Shown: positions 9,362 through 18,643 of the stretch, one piece after another
Position numbering within the stretch: position 1 is the first letter of the stretch
How the letters are laid out: the number at the start of each line of letters is the position of its first letter
From: Saprospiraceae bacterium
GTDB lineage: Bacteria; Bacteroidota; Bacteroidia; Chitinophagales; Saprospiraceae
DNA length: 64,000 nt
Assembly: GCA_016719855.1 (NCBI GenBank)
Contig: JADJYH010000024.1
Coordinates: 1 to 64,000, forward strand
Direction of reading: 5' to 3'
The notes under the pieces: model-generated
What the model was told of the DNA's origin: nothing
Databases searched by the model: none
Seen by the model: the letters and a program-made list of their open reading frames with translations, nothing else
Made by a program: the position numbers and the translations under genes

Positions 9362-10615
9362 ATGTACAAAAAATCCTTCGCTTTGGTGCTGGTTCTTGTT
9401 GCCGCATCTTCGCTTTTTGCCCAAAATGGCGATTTTCTGAACTACATCGACAAGTACAAGAAAATCGCCGTTCAGGAAATGGACCGTGCGGGCATTCCCG
9501 CAAGTATCAAGCTGGCTCAGGCCCTGCTCGAATCAGGCGGTGGCAATAGCGAACTTGCGCGCAAAGCTAACAATCACTTCGGAATAAAATGCCACTCCGA
9601 CTGGACGGGAAAAACTTACGAACTGGAAGACGACGACTACGACGACTTCGGCAACCTGCAAAAATCATGCTTCCGAAAATACAAGGACGTGGAGGACTCC
9701 TACATCGCACACTCGGAGTTTCTGCGCGACCCCCGCAAGGCCAACCGCTACGGGTTCCTCTTCCGCCTGAATGTTAGGGACTATAAAAGCTGGGCGAGGG
9801 GCCTCAAAACGTCCGGCTACGCCACCGCAGGCACTTACGACGACCGCCTCATCAAAATCATCGAGACCTACAAATTGAACGAGTTGGACAGGCTAAACGA
9901 CGACAACTTTCCCGAAGGGCGACCCAGCAAGGACAAGGACTTCATCGCTGGGCTTGACCTCCGGCGCATAAACGACGTGAAGGTGATTTTCGCCAAAAAC
10001 AATGTCACTGTGGAAGAAATTTCACAGAAATCCAATGTTTCCATCAACCGCTTGGAGCGCTACAACGAAAAGCTGCCGACCGTAACAGCGCCATTGCTCG
10101 ATGATACCCGCATCTACATTCAGCCCAAACGCTGCCGGGTACGGGGTGGCAGCAAATGGCATTACGTGAAAGCGGGCGAGACCATGTTCGGCATCTCTCA
10201 GCATTACGGCGTGAAGATGAAGCGCCTGCGCAAGCGCAACCGGATACCAGACAGCGCCGAGCCGCAGACCAACCAGCGCCTCAAACTTCGGGGCTTTAAA
10301 ATCTCGAAGGGCGACCAGCCCCGCCTCACTACCGAGCCAAAGCCAACGGAAACGGTGCCGCCCCTCCTCAACTCCGACGAGGGGTTCATGCAGGATGACG
10401 ACGTGTCACCAGAAATCATTGGCATCCCCGACACCCCAACTACTGACAACCCAAAGCCTGACCAGCCCGCAGGAGCTATTTACCACACCGTGGAAAAGGG
10501 CGACACGCTCTACAACATTTCCCGCCGCTACGGTATCACGGTGGATGCGCTGAAGCAGCTCAACAACCTTGTGGACAACAATATCAGCATCGGCTTGAAG
10601 CTGCGGGTGAAATAA
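9362..10615 (+). CDS. Exported N-acetylglucosaminidase with LysM repeats
   Basis: 417-residue peptidoglycan hydrolase. The signal peptide covers residues 1-20. Residues about 25-165 form a glucosaminidase (GH73-like, FlgJ-type) domain with IPASIKLAQALLESGGGNS, where the Glu of LLESGGG is the expected catalytic residue, plus NNHFGIKCH and the late SGYATAGTYDDRLI. LysM-like units follow: a weak one about 205-240 (NNVTVEEISQKSNVSINRL), one about 265-300 (WHYVKAGETMFGISQHYGV) and a clear C-terminal one (YHTVEKGDTLYNISRRYGI). The ATG at 9362 is chosen over an upstream start at 9320 because it begins the signal peptide. Likely role: cell-wall remodelling or cell separation. Confidence 0.9.
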   Translation: MYKKSFALVLVLVAASSLFAQNGDFLNYIDKYKKIAVQEMDRAGIPASIKLAQALLESGGGNSELARKANNHFGIKCHSDWTGKTYELEDDDYDDFGNLQKSCFRKYKDVEDSYIAHSEFLRDPRKANRYGFLFRLNVRDYKSWARGLKTSGYATAGTYDDRLIKIIETYKLNELDRLNDDNFPEGRPSKDKDFIAGLDLRRINDVKVIFAKNNVTVEEISQKSNVSINRLERYNEKLPTVTAPLLDDTRIYIQPKRCRVRGGSKWHYVKAGETMFGISQHYGVKMKRLRKRNRIPDSAEPQTNQRLKLRGFKISKGDQPRLTTEPKPTETVPPLLNSDEGFMQDDDVSPEIIGIPDTPTTDNPKPDQPAGAIYHTVEKGDTLYNISRRYGITVDALKQLNNLVDNNISIGLKLRVK

Positions 10616-10676
10616 GAGCGTGAGAGGAAGCAGAGCGCGTGAGTGGGTTGGGTTAATGATGTTCGGGTTTGTTGCT

Positions 10677-10684
10677 TAACTTTG
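10677..10684 (+). promoter_or_regulatory. Bacteroidota -7 box (TAACTTTG)
   Basis: TAnnTTTG match 91 bases before the beta-barrel gene; a TTGGG at 10648 is a possible -33 element at a slightly long spacing. Confidence 0.5.
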
Positions 10685-10775
10685 CGGGGCAGGACGCACA
10701 GCCAAACTTTCCACAGGGTTTGGCTGTGCTTTTTGCAACAAGCTGTAATTTTGTTTTTCAAAAATAGACAATGCA

Positions 10776-11504
10776 ATGAAGGTAAAATACTTGCTGCCGG
10801 TTGTGCTTTTTACGTTGACAATCAGCCAATTGTGTGCTCAGGGCACGGCATTTGGCCTCAAAGGTGGCCTCACGCTGGGCGTCCAGAAATGGAACGGTTT
10901 TGACCAAGACCCCTTGTTTAAATACCACGGAGCCATCTCCGCCGAGAGCTTGGACGAGACGGCTCAGTTTTCCATTTTTGCGCAGGCGGGCTACCACCTC
11001 AAAGGTAGCGCCCTGCGCAACCAGAACTTTCTGGATCAAAACGGCAACTTCTACCGCCTTTCTGCCCAAGAGTTTATTTTCAAAAATATCTCGGTGGTGC
11101 TTGGTGGCAAGCGAAAGTACGACCTCTCGGACGCCATGAAGGGCTACTACCTTTTCGGCCTGCGGGGCGACTACACGGTCGGCACCAACCTTGACCAGTA
11201 CAAGGAAGCCAACAGCTTCAATGGCGGCCTTTTTTACCCCGACAATGGTTTTGTGAGAAAGTGGAACTATGGCGTCACGCTTGGCGGCGGCTTTGAATTT
11301 GCCTTTGGCGAATTGGTGGGAGTGCTGCTGGAGATTACCGTCAACCCCGATTTCTCGTACCAATACAAGCAACCGGCCATCCCCAACGTGCGAGATCCCT
11401 ACACCGGACAGAACCGCACCATCCAAGAGCGGACCATACGAAACGTCACCTTTGAAATCACCGCAGGTTTTCGCTTGCTCCGCAAAGTTGAATACATAGA
11501 TTAG
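10776..11504 (+). CDS. Outer-membrane beta-barrel protein (PorT/OMP_b-brl type)
   Basis: 242-residue protein with a signal peptide (cleavage after LCA) and alternating hydrophobic strands typical of the small Bacteroidota barrel family: TAFGLKGGLTLGVQ, FSIFAQAGYHLKGSA, GYYLFGLRGDYTVG, YGVTLGGGFEFAFGEL, and a final strand FEITAGFRLL. Expected location is the outer membrane; no ligand or transport role can be read. It precedes rodA on the same strand, separated by a word hairpin. Confidence 0.78.
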   Translation: MKVKYLLPVVLFTLTISQLCAQGTAFGLKGGLTLGVQKWNGFDQDPLFKYHGAISAESLDETAQFSIFAQAGYHLKGSALRNQNFLDQNGNFYRLSAQEFIFKNISVVLGGKRKYDLSDAMKGYYLFGLRGDYTVGTNLDQYKEANSFNGGLFYPDNGFVRKWNYGVTLGGGFEFAFGELVGVLLEITVNPDFSYQYKQPAIPNVRDPYTGQNRTIQERTIRNVTFEITAGFRLLRKVEYID

Positions 11505-11507
11505 ATA

Positions 11508-11591
11508 GGGTTTGAGGATTTGTGAGTTTGAGGTTTCAAGGAATGGCCCCTCTCAAACCCTCAAATCCTCAACCCCTCAAATCCTCAAACC
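11508..11591. repeat. Word hairpin, word about TTTGAGGATTTGAGG
   Basis: The 5' arm (11508-11536) has three TTTGAGG-like units; the 3' arm (11549-11591) has the complement in CTCAAACCCTCAAATCCTC repeated. It fills the spacer to the rodA start almost completely. Confidence 0.85.
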
Positions 11592-12983
11592 GTGGCCTCA
11601 CGAAGCAGACATCAAATTGACTGGATTATCCTTTCCATCTACCTGGCGCTGGTATTCATCGGCTGGACCATGATTTACACGGTGGGGTACGGCAAGGGCT
11701 ATGCAGGCAATTTTTTTGACTTCCTGAAAAACCCAGTGGGGAAGCAACTTATCTGGGTGGTGATAGGGCTTGTGGTGATGTTTGCGGCGTTCCTGATTGA
11801 CGGCAAGTTTTGGCGAACATTTGCCAATATCATCTACTTTGGTTGCATGTTGTCGCTGGGCTTGGTGCTGGTGCTGGGCAAAGAAATCAACGGGGCGACC
11901 GCTTGGTTCGACTTTGGTGGCGGCGTCACCATTCAGCCTTCGGAGTTCGCAAAGTTCGGGACCATCGTTGCGCTCGCCAGTTATCTTGGCGCTTACGCCA
12001 ACAACTTGAAGTCCTTCAAGTCACAGCTCTACGCCTTTTCTTTTTTCTTCGTTCCAATGCTTTTGCTGCTCCTCCAACCCGATGCGGGTTCGGCACTGGT
12101 GTTCATGTCACTCCAGTTGGTGCTGTTCCGGGAGGGGCTTCCAGGCTCCATTTTGGTGGTAGAACTTTGTGCAGGAGCCATACTGGCAGCGGGGCTAGTG
12201 ACCCCACCTGCGGAACTAATCATGGTGCTCTCGGCCATCGGCGCTCTTATCCTTGTTTGGAACACGGAGAAACGGGCCTACTGGCTTTCGGGCTTCATAA
12301 TCTTGGTGACTGCGGGCCTGATTGGCGTACAGTACAATCAACCCATGATTGTGCTCGCTGGCGCATTAAGCATACTGCTTGGCCTTTGCATTTACCAGTG
12401 GTTGCATAAAAAACAGCGCTTGACCGCCCTCGTACTGGGGGCTTTTTTCATTAGCAGTGCGCTCGGGTCCGTTGCCAACTTGGGTTTCAACGCCCTCCCC
12501 CGCCACCAGCAGGAGCGCATCCTCGTCTGGCTAAAGCCCTCCGAGGCCGACCCACAGGGCGCAGCCTACAACCTTAACCACTCCAAAATGGCCATCGCTT
12601 CTGGCGGCCTCACCGGCAAGGGCTTCCTCGAAGGCAGCTTCACCCAGGGCAATTTCGTGCCGGAGCAAACTACCGATTTCATTTTTTGCGCCGTTGGCGA
12701 AGAGCAAGGCTTCATCGGCGTCATCTTCATCATTTCCCTCTACTTGGGCTTGATGATGCGCATCGTCATCATCGCCGAGCGGCAGCGCTCCGACTTCAGC
12801 CGACTCTACGCATACGGCGTGGCCAGTGTGCTATTTGTACACTTTTTCATCAACATCGGCATGACGATGGGGCTGATGCCCATCATCGGCATCCCGTTGC
12901 CTTTCCTCAGCAAGGGCGGCTCCAGCCTCCTTGCCTTTTCCATCATGATTGGTGTGCTGCTGAAATTGGATTCAGAGAAGTAG
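11592..12983 (+). CDS. rodA: Rod shape-determining protein RodA (SEDS glycosyltransferase)
   Basis: 463-residue SEDS-family membrane protein that polymerises glycan strands in the elongasome with a class B PBP. Multiple transmembrane helices are evident. Family motifs: WFDFGGGVTIQPSEFAKFG, the Asp-containing loop LLLQPDAGSALVFMSLQLV, GGLTGKGFLEGSFTQGNFVPEQTTDFIFC and the end GIPLPFLSKGGSSLLAFS. The start is GTG at 11592, directly after the word hairpin; no strong ribosome binding site is seen. Other mre genes are not in the window. Confidence 0.94.
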   Translation: MASRSRHQIDWIILSIYLALVFIGWTMIYTVGYGKGYAGNFFDFLKNPVGKQLIWVVIGLVVMFAAFLIDGKFWRTFANIIYFGCMLSLGLVLVLGKEINGATAWFDFGGGVTIQPSEFAKFGTIVALASYLGAYANNLKSFKSQLYAFSFFFVPMLLLLLQPDAGSALVFMSLQLVLFREGLPGSILVVELCAGAILAAGLVTPPAELIMVLSAIGALILVWNTEKRAYWLSGFIILVTAGLIGVQYNQPMIVLAGALSILLGLCIYQWLHKKQRLTALVLGAFFISSALGSVANLGFNALPRHQQERILVWLKPSEADPQGAAYNLNHSKMAIASGGLTGKGFLEGSFTQGNFVPEQTTDFIFCAVGEEQGFIGVIFIISLYLGLMMRIVIIAERQRSDFSRLYAYGVASVLFVHFFINIGMTMGLMPIIGIPLPFLSKGGSSLLAFSIMIGVLLKLDSEK

Positions 12984-13060
12984 GAAATTGTTGAATTGCT
13001 GTATTGTTAAATTGTTGTCGGCCGCCACGCCAACAATTCAACAATATAACAATTCAACCA
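12984..13060. repeat. Word hairpin, word about ATTGTTGAATTG
   Basis: 5' arm 12984-13018 and 3' arm 13031-13060 are built from ATTGTTGAATTG and CAACAATTCAACAAT units, with a short GC-rich loop. The same word recurs at 39531. Lies between convergent rodA and the M1 peptidase. Confidence 0.85.
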
Positions 13061-13067
13061 TTGATAC

Positions 13068-15713
13068 TTACGGCTTCGTTTTCGGGTCAGGGAACGCATC
13101 GTACATGTTCATCACCCGATCGTCCTTTTCCCAGGCTTTGATGGTCTCGATGATTTTTACCAGTTCGGCGTCCTTGGCTTTCATGTCGGCCAACTTGGCA
13201 GCGTCACTTTCCGCTTCTATTTGGCCGGCCAGCGTGGCATGTAGCTCGTTGACGCTCTTGGTCACCATGAAGCGCATCCAGAACATTTTTGACTCGCTCA
13301 TCGCAATGCCCTTGATGTTGTTGGCGGTGCGAAGCATGCCAGCAGCGTCGCCGTTTTGGGCAAGTTTAACGTAATTCTGGACAAAGCCCACTTGGTTGAA
13401 GCCGCCCACTTTGCCGAATTTTTCCTCAAAAAAACCAAGCCGCTGCGGGTCGCCCGCCTCGGAATACATGCCCGCCAAGGCCAAGATGATGCCCTCGTCG
13501 TCCACCTTCTCCATCTTTTTGGCAGTGGCCAGTGCCGCCTCCTTGTCGAGGGCGAGCAGCGTTTCGAGGCCTGCTGACACTACCTTGATGGCCGGGTCGT
13601 TTTCGAAAGCACGGGCGGCTAATGGTGCGTATTTTTTGTCCTCGGTGGTAGCGAGCTTGCGCATTGCCGACTCCCGAACGTCAGAATTGGGGTCTTTTTC
13701 AGCCAGCGTGGCAATGCGCTCCGTGGTCTTGTTGGCCAGCTTGATGTTCTCGATGGCAAACAAGCGGAAGAGCCAAAACTTGTCGTTCAGCGCCTCCTCT
13801 ACCACGGCCTGTGCTTCGGGCGAGTCGCTTTCCACGATTTCGCCTATGGCACGAATGCGATGCAGGAAGTTGGGAGCATGCCTGAACTGATAAATATATT
13901 CTTCGAGGCTTTTTTCGTCGTTGATGTCGGCGAGCAGCACCCCGTCGCCGTCGAAAACGATTAGGTCGGGATCCTTGTCGGCACTCAGTCGAAAGGTCTG
14001 CTGGCGCTGGTCCATGCGCACGTTGTGGCGGGTCATTTTGCCATTAAAATAAACGTCAATGGCTACTGGCAGCACAAAAATGGCGGGCATTTCCTTGGCG
14101 TCCTGCGTTTGCTCTACGCTGACGATGACCTCTTTAGTCGCTTCGTCGTAGTCATATTCCACTTGCAACGTCGGCTGGCCTTTGTCAAAATACCATTGGT
14201 TGAAAAACCAATTGAGGTCCTCACCCGTCACGTCCTCGAAGGCGAGGCGAAGCTCGTCGGCCTCCACGTCGGTAAAAGCGTTTTCCTTCAAATAATTTTG
14301 TAGCCCAGTGAAAAAAGCATCGTCGCCTACGTAATTGCGGAGCATGTGGAGTATGAGGCCGCCCTTGTTGTAGCTGTGCGCATCGAACATGTCCTCTTTG
14401 TTCTCATACCCAAAATGGATAAGCGGGTGGATGTCCTGCGCCGCCGATTGCATGTAACCGTTCATCTCTTGGAGGCGGTGGAAGTCGGCCTCGTCCTTGC
14501 CGTGTTTTTTCTCCAGCCACAGGTACTCCGAGTAATTGGCAAAGCCCTCGTTGAGGGTGAGGTTCGACCAGCTTTCACAGGTCACGTAGTCGCCAAACCA
14601 GTGGTGGAACATCTCGTGCGCCACGATGGTCTCGTTCTGGCGGTTGTCAATCAGCTCACGGTCGGTGCCCTGCATGAACTCCCCGAAAACAACTGCCGTC
14701 GTGTTTTCCATCGCACCGCTCACATAGTCACGCACCACTACTTGCGAGAATTTCTGCCAAGGATAGTTTACGCCCAGTTTGTCCGAAAAAAACTGGAGCA
14801 TCTCCGGCGTGTGCGGGAAGATGCTGCGGGCATATTTTTCAAATTTCGGTTCCACGTAGTAGTCCACCACCTTGCCGTTCCACTTGTCGCTCACCACGGC
14901 ATACTCGCCCACGGCAATCATGACGAGGTAGGGCGCATGGGGCAGGTCCATCTTCCAGTGATCGGTGCGGGTGCCATCGGCGTTCTTTTTGGAGGAAACG
15001 AGGACGCCGTTGCTCAGGGTCTTGAAGCGGTCTTCGACGGTCAGGGTGATTTCGTTGGTGGCCCGCTCATTGGGCTTGTCAATCGTCGGAAACCAACGGG
15101 AGTTGTTCTCTGTCTCGCCCTGGGTCCATATCTGTTGAGGCTTGTCTCCCTCTTCCTTGCGGGGATTGATGAAAAACAGACCCTTGTCCGAAGTGATGGC
15201 GGCGCTACCGCCCGATGCGGCTGGGGTGGCTGTGTAGTCAATGAAAAGCTTGTACTCTTGGTTGCGGTTGTAGGTCTTGCCGAGGTGGATGGTCACCTTG
15301 CTGCTGTCGTAGTCGTATTTGAGCGGGTCGTTGCTACCCAAGAAGCTGATTTTGTTGAATTGAAATCCCTTCGCATCCAGCACCACCTGATCGGTTGGGT
15401 AGAAATAGGGCTTCAACGTGAGGGTGGCCTTGCCAAGAACCTGCTCTTTCGCCCAGTCGAAACGGAGGTCGAGGTTGGTGTGCAGCAGGTCACTTTCCCG
15501 CTTGGCAGTGGGGTTGTAGCGGGGTAGGCTGAGGTCACTCGAATCCATTTCATCGAGGGAAATGGGGTCGCCCCCGTACGCTGATGGGGCGGTGACAGTA
15601 AGTGTGTCGAGGTCAACGTAGTCGGTTTCCGGCAGCAAGATGGCAGAATATTGCTTGGGGGCGCAGCTCCACAGCAGGGAAATGGCAAGCAACAGGAACA
15701 AGGATTTTTTCAT
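13068..15713 (-). CDS. M1 family aminopeptidase, lipoprotein
   Basis: 881-residue zinc aminopeptidase. The lipoprotein signal ends LLWSCAPK, so it should be membrane-anchored in the periplasm or at the surface. The M1 signatures are present: GAMENTTAVVFGE (exopeptidase motif, about residue 333), zinc motif HEMFHHWFGDYVT (about 363) and the downstream Glu in LNEGFANYSEYLWLEKKHG (about 386). The N-terminal beta domain and a C-terminal HEAT-like helical region are evident. A TATCTTTG -7 box lies at 15786-15793 on this strand. Likely role: degradation of peptides for nutrition. Confidence 0.94.
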   Translation of the reverse strand: MKKSLFLLLAISLLWSCAPKQYSAILLPETDYVDLDTLTVTAPSAYGGDPISLDEMDSSDLSLPRYNPTAKRESDLLHTNLDLRFDWAKEQVLGKATLTLKPYFYPTDQVVLDAKGFQFNKISFLGSNDPLKYDYDSSKVTIHLGKTYNRNQEYKLFIDYTATPAASGGSAAITSDKGLFFINPRKEEGDKPQQIWTQGETENNSRWFPTIDKPNERATNEITLTVEDRFKTLSNGVLVSSKKNADGTRTDHWKMDLPHAPYLVMIAVGEYAVVSDKWNGKVVDYYVEPKFEKYARSIFPHTPEMLQFFSDKLGVNYPWQKFSQVVVRDYVSGAMENTTAVVFGEFMQGTDRELIDNRQNETIVAHEMFHHWFGDYVTCESWSNLTLNEGFANYSEYLWLEKKHGKDEADFHRLQEMNGYMQSAAQDIHPLIHFGYENKEDMFDAHSYNKGGLILHMLRNYVGDDAFFTGLQNYLKENAFTDVEADELRLAFEDVTGEDLNWFFNQWYFDKGQPTLQVEYDYDEATKEVIVSVEQTQDAKEMPAIFVLPVAIDVYFNGKMTRHNVRMDQRQQTFRLSADKDPDLIVFDGDGVLLADINDEKSLEEYIYQFRHAPNFLHRIRAIGEIVESDSPEAQAVVEEALNDKFWLFRLFAIENIKLANKTTERIATLAEKDPNSDVRESAMRKLATTEDKKYAPLAARAFENDPAIKVVSAGLETLLALDKEAALATAKKMEKVDDEGIILALAGMYSEAGDPQRLGFFEEKFGKVGGFNQVGFVQNYVKLAQNGDAAGMLRTANNIKGIAMSESKMFWMRFMVTKSVNELHATLAGQIEAESDAAKLADMKAKDAELVKIIETIKAWEKDDRVMNMYDAFPDPKTKP

Positions 15714-15785
15714 TGAAATTATTTTTTCTGAAAGGCTTTGATATGGTCACCTGGCAGCGCAGTGGCTACTTTTTTAGAAGGTGGG

Positions 15786-15793
15786 CAAAGATA
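15786..15793 (-). promoter_or_regulatory. Bacteroidota -7 box (TATCTTTG) of the M1 peptidase
   Basis: Exact TAnnTTTG match on the minus strand, 72 bases before the peptidase start. Confidence 0.55.
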
Positions 15794-15846
15794 AGGACAA
15801 AAGGAATTGATGAAAGGTGATTTTGAATAGGAGTTTGACGGCTCAC

Positions 15847-15862
15847 TACCTAATATTAGGTA
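15847..15862. promoter_or_regulatory. 16-bp perfect palindrome between M1 peptidase and feoAB
   Basis: TACCTAATATTAGGTA is its own reverse complement. The half-site TTAGG/CCTAA resembles DtxR/IdeR/MntR-family operators. It lies 61 bases upstream of the feoA -7 box. Metalloregulator binding is inferred. Confidence 0.45.
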
Positions 15863-15922
15863 TCACTCCCCCTATTTTTCGCCATTTTGACAAAAGTCAC
15901 TCTGGATGTTGGCAGACTGGCT

Positions 15923-15950
15923 TACATTTGACTTGTCTAAATTAAATCTA
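15923..15950 (+). promoter_or_regulatory. feoAB promoter (-7 TACATTTG) with TCTAAAT direct repeats
   Basis: TACATTTG at 15923-15930 matches TAnnTTTG. Immediately downstream, over the expected transcription start, TCTAAAT occurs twice four bases apart (15936-15953). This placement would suit a repressor such as an iron-responsive DtxR-type protein; that is inference. Confidence 0.45.
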
Positions 15951-16027
15951 AATAACGCCAGGGCTGTGAGCCTCGAATTGAAACTCGCATCTCATGCCGA
16001 CAAATTGTCGGGATAAAACTGAGCAAA

Positions 16028-16261
16028 ATGGCCAATTCCGTCACACAACTGAAAGCAGGACATGGGGGTCGCATCTCGCACTTCACCGATGAGCGAATCG
16101 CTGGTAAGTTGATGACGATGGGCGTGCTGCCTGGCAGCCGGCTGAGAGTCGTTCGCATCTCACCGTTCAATGGCGGCTACTACCTGAAAGTGGATGGCAT
16201 GAGCATCGTGGTGCGCAACGATGAGGCCAGCAATATCATGACGACATTGGACGCTGAATGA
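16028..16261 (+). CDS. feoA: Ferrous iron transport protein A
   Basis: 77-residue SH3-like FeoA protein, cytosolic partner of FeoB in Fe(II) uptake. Recognised by the small size, the pattern IAGKLMTMGVLPGSRLRVVR with the family's MGVLPG turn, GGYYLKVDGMSIVVRNDEAS, and its position directly before feoB. Start ATG at 16028. The word hairpin 16261-16368 separates it from feoB, so read-through must pass a strong RNA stem. Confidence 0.93.
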   Translation: MANSVTQLKAGHGGRISHFTDERIAGKLMTMGVLPGSRLRVVRISPFNGGYYLKVDGMSIVVRNDEASNIMTTLDAE

Positions 16262-16368
16262 TATTGGGGTATTGAGTTATTGGGATATTGGGTTATTGGT
16301 TGCGAGGCTTTAAAATAACCCAATAACCCAATAACCCAATAACCCAATATCCCAATAACCCAATATCC
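16261..16368. repeat. Word hairpin, word about ATTGGGTT
   Basis: 5' arm 16261-16300 (ATTGGGATATTGGGTTATTGG) and 3' arm 16315-16368 (AACCCAATAACCCAATATCC units). The arms hold about five and six copies and could pair over nearly 40 bp. Located inside the feoA-feoB spacer. Confidence 0.9.
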
Positions 16369-16398
16369 ACTCCACGACGCTTGGACAGGTACAAAAGA

Positions 16399-18498
16399 AT
16401 GCACAAAATAGCACTCGCCGGAAACCCGAACAGCGGCAAATCTTCCATTTTCAACCAGCTCACCGGCCTCCGACAAAAGGTGGCCAACTTCCCCGGCGTT
16501 ACCGTAGAAAAAAAGTCAGGAAAACTGCACCTGCCTGATGGTGAGGAAGTTATGCTCGTAGATTTCCCCGGTGCTTACAGCCTCTATCCCAACTCCGAGG
16601 ATGAGCGGGTGGTGCTCAACGTACTCACCAACCCCGACGACGAGAACTTCCCCGATGCCGTAGTTTACGTGGCCGACTTGACCGGACTGGACAAGCACCT
16701 GCTGCTTTTAACCCAAATAAAGGACCTTGGCCTGCCCTGCATACTGGCATTGAACATGGCCGACACGGCGGAACAAGAGGGCATCATTGCCGACAACGAC
16801 CGTTTATCTGTGTTTCTGCAAATGCCCGTCGTGACGGTGAGCGGGCGCACAGGCGCAAACATCGGGGCGCTAAAACAGGCCATTTCCACCATTCTACAAA
16901 GCGAAAAAATCAACACACCCCTGTACCAACCAGGGCCTGTGGAGCAAAATACCCTCCGCAAAGTGCAGCAATCACTGGGGATTGAGCAGCCGTACCGGGC
17001 GCTGCTCATTGCACACCACGCCGAAAAACTGCCATTTCTATTAAAGGAGGAAAAGGCCAAAGTCGCCAAGATTTGCGAAACGGAAGGCTTTCAGGGCCTG
17101 CGCCTTCAGATTGCAGAGACGATGCGCCGCTACCAGATTTTCACGCCCGTGTTGCAAGCGGCCATCCAAAAAAAAGCTGAAAAGACAACCTTCAGCGACC
17201 GCCTCGACTCGGTGTTGACGCATCGGATTTTTGCGCCAGCCATTTTTTTCGGGGTAATGTTTTTGGTGTTCCAGGCCGTATTCGCTTGGGCTGCTTACCC
17301 GATGGACTGGATTGAGTCGGGCTTTGGTTTTGCCGCCGAGTTGCTGAAAAATAAACTTCCAGCTGGCTGGCTCACCAACCTGCTCACCGAAGGCGTGCTG
17401 TCCGGATTGGGCGGCATCGTGGTCTTCGTACCTCAGATTGCCATACTTTTCCTGCTCGTCACCATACTTGAAGAGGTGGGTTACATGTCCCGGGCAGTGT
17501 TCATTTTTGACAAAATGATGCAACAGTTCGGGCTAAACGGGCGCAGCGTGGTGGCGCTGGTGTCGGGCGGAGCCTGCGCCATCCCGGCCATCATGTCCAC
17601 CCGCACCATCGGCAACTGGAAGGAGCGGCTCATCACCATCCTCGTCACGCCGCTGATCAGTTGCTCCGCAAGGATCCCGGTTTACACCGTGCTGATTGGC
17701 TTCGTGGTGCCGTCGGACAGGGTGTTGGGCATCTTCAACCTGCAAGGGCTGGCCTTCATGGGTCTTTACTTGCTGGGCATCGTGGCAGCACTCGGCTCGG
17801 CCTGGGTGTTCAAAAAAATACTGAAATCGAGCGAGCCATCGTGGCTAATGATGCAGTTGCCACCGTACCGGTGGCCCGTCTGGCGCAACGTGGGGATTAC
17901 GATTTGGGAAAAAACATCATCCTTCGTGTTGGGAGCGGGCAAGGTCATTTTGATAGCCAGCGTCATACTTTGGGGCTTGGCGAGCTATGGGCCTTCGGCC
18001 AAAATGGAGGCTGCGGAAGCTGAGGCCATGCTCATTGCGCAGCAAAAAAACCTCGACGAAACAGCCACTGGCAACTTGGTGGCGGCGCACAAAATCGAGG
18101 CGAGCTACGCCGGGCACCTCGGCAAATTCATCGAGCCGGCGATCCGCCCCCTGGGCTTCGACTGGAAAATTGGAATAGCACTCATCACCTCGTTTGCTGC
18201 AAGGGAAGTCTTCGTGGCCACCATGGCCACCATCTATAGCATTGGCAGCACTGACGACGAAGCGACGATACACGACCGCCTCGCCGAGGCCCGCAACCCT
18301 GACACCGGGGCGAAGGTTTACACTTCGGCCACGGCGGCATCACTGTTGGTTTTTTATGTGTTTGCACTGCAATGCATGAGCACGTTGGCCGTGGTGCGGC
18401 GGGAGACGGGCGGCTGGAAATGGCCAGTGGTGCAGTTCAGCTTCATGGGAATTTTGGCCTACCTTGGCAGTTGGATTGCCTTTCTGTTGTTGAGTTGA
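16399..18498 (+). CDS. feoB: Ferrous iron transporter FeoB
   Basis: 699-residue GTP-gated Fe(II) permease of the inner membrane. The N-terminal G domain has G1 GNPNSGKSS (residues 8-16), G3 DFPGAYSL and G4 NMAD, followed by a helical GDI-like region. The C-terminal half contains two Gate domains with FVPQIAILFLLVTILEEVGY, the SGGACAIPAIMSTRTI core and LITILVTPLISCSARIPVY. The ATG at 16399 places the G1 motif at the usual distance; the TTG at 16381 is less likely. It forms an operon with feoA. Confidence 0.96.
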   Translation: MHKIALAGNPNSGKSSIFNQLTGLRQKVANFPGVTVEKKSGKLHLPDGEEVMLVDFPGAYSLYPNSEDERVVLNVLTNPDDENFPDAVVYVADLTGLDKHLLLLTQIKDLGLPCILALNMADTAEQEGIIADNDRLSVFLQMPVVTVSGRTGANIGALKQAISTILQSEKINTPLYQPGPVEQNTLRKVQQSLGIEQPYRALLIAHHAEKLPFLLKEEKAKVAKICETEGFQGLRLQIAETMRRYQIFTPVLQAAIQKKAEKTTFSDRLDSVLTHRIFAPAIFFGVMFLVFQAVFAWAAYPMDWIESGFGFAAELLKNKLPAGWLTNLLTEGVLSGLGGIVVFVPQIAILFLLVTILEEVGYMSRAVFIFDKMMQQFGLNGRSVVALVSGGACAIPAIMSTRTIGNWKERLITILVTPLISCSARIPVYTVLIGFVVPSDRVLGIFNLQGLAFMGLYLLGIVAALGSAWVFKKILKSSEPSWLMMQLPPYRWPVWRNVGITIWEKTSSFVLGAGKVILIASVILWGLASYGPSAKMEAAEAEAMLIAQQKNLDETATGNLVAAHKIEASYAGHLGKFIEPAIRPLGFDWKIGIALITSFAAREVFVATMATIYSIGSTDDEATIHDRLAEARNPDTGAKVYTSATAASLLVFYVFALQCMSTLAVVRRETGGWKWPVVQFSFMGILAYLGSWIAFLLLS

Positions 18499-18586
18499 GT
18501 GGATTCTGGGTTCGATTTTTTTCAAAAAATAACAGTTTGCTAAGCTTAAACTTTGCGAGGAACGCCTATTTTCGTTACCAAAGTTG

Positions 18587-18594
18587 TATGTTTG
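18587..18594 (+). promoter_or_regulatory. Bacteroidota -7 box (TATGTTTG) of the cysteine synthase gene
   Basis: TAnnTTTG match 49 bases before the ATG at 18644. Confidence 0.5.
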
Positions 18595-18643
18595 CAACAC
18601 ATTCGTTCGCTAAGAAGTACTGCACACAAAAGTTCGCTGGTCT

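Noticed and set aside
14346..15527. 393-codon plus-strand frame opposite the M1 peptidase
   Set aside because: The minus strand encodes all zinc-peptidase motifs; this is a shadow.
16180..16487. Minus-strand reading frames with WVIGLLGYWVIGLLGY
   Set aside because: They are translations of the ATTGGGTT word hairpin and have no independent coding features; such frames are a known annotation artefact.
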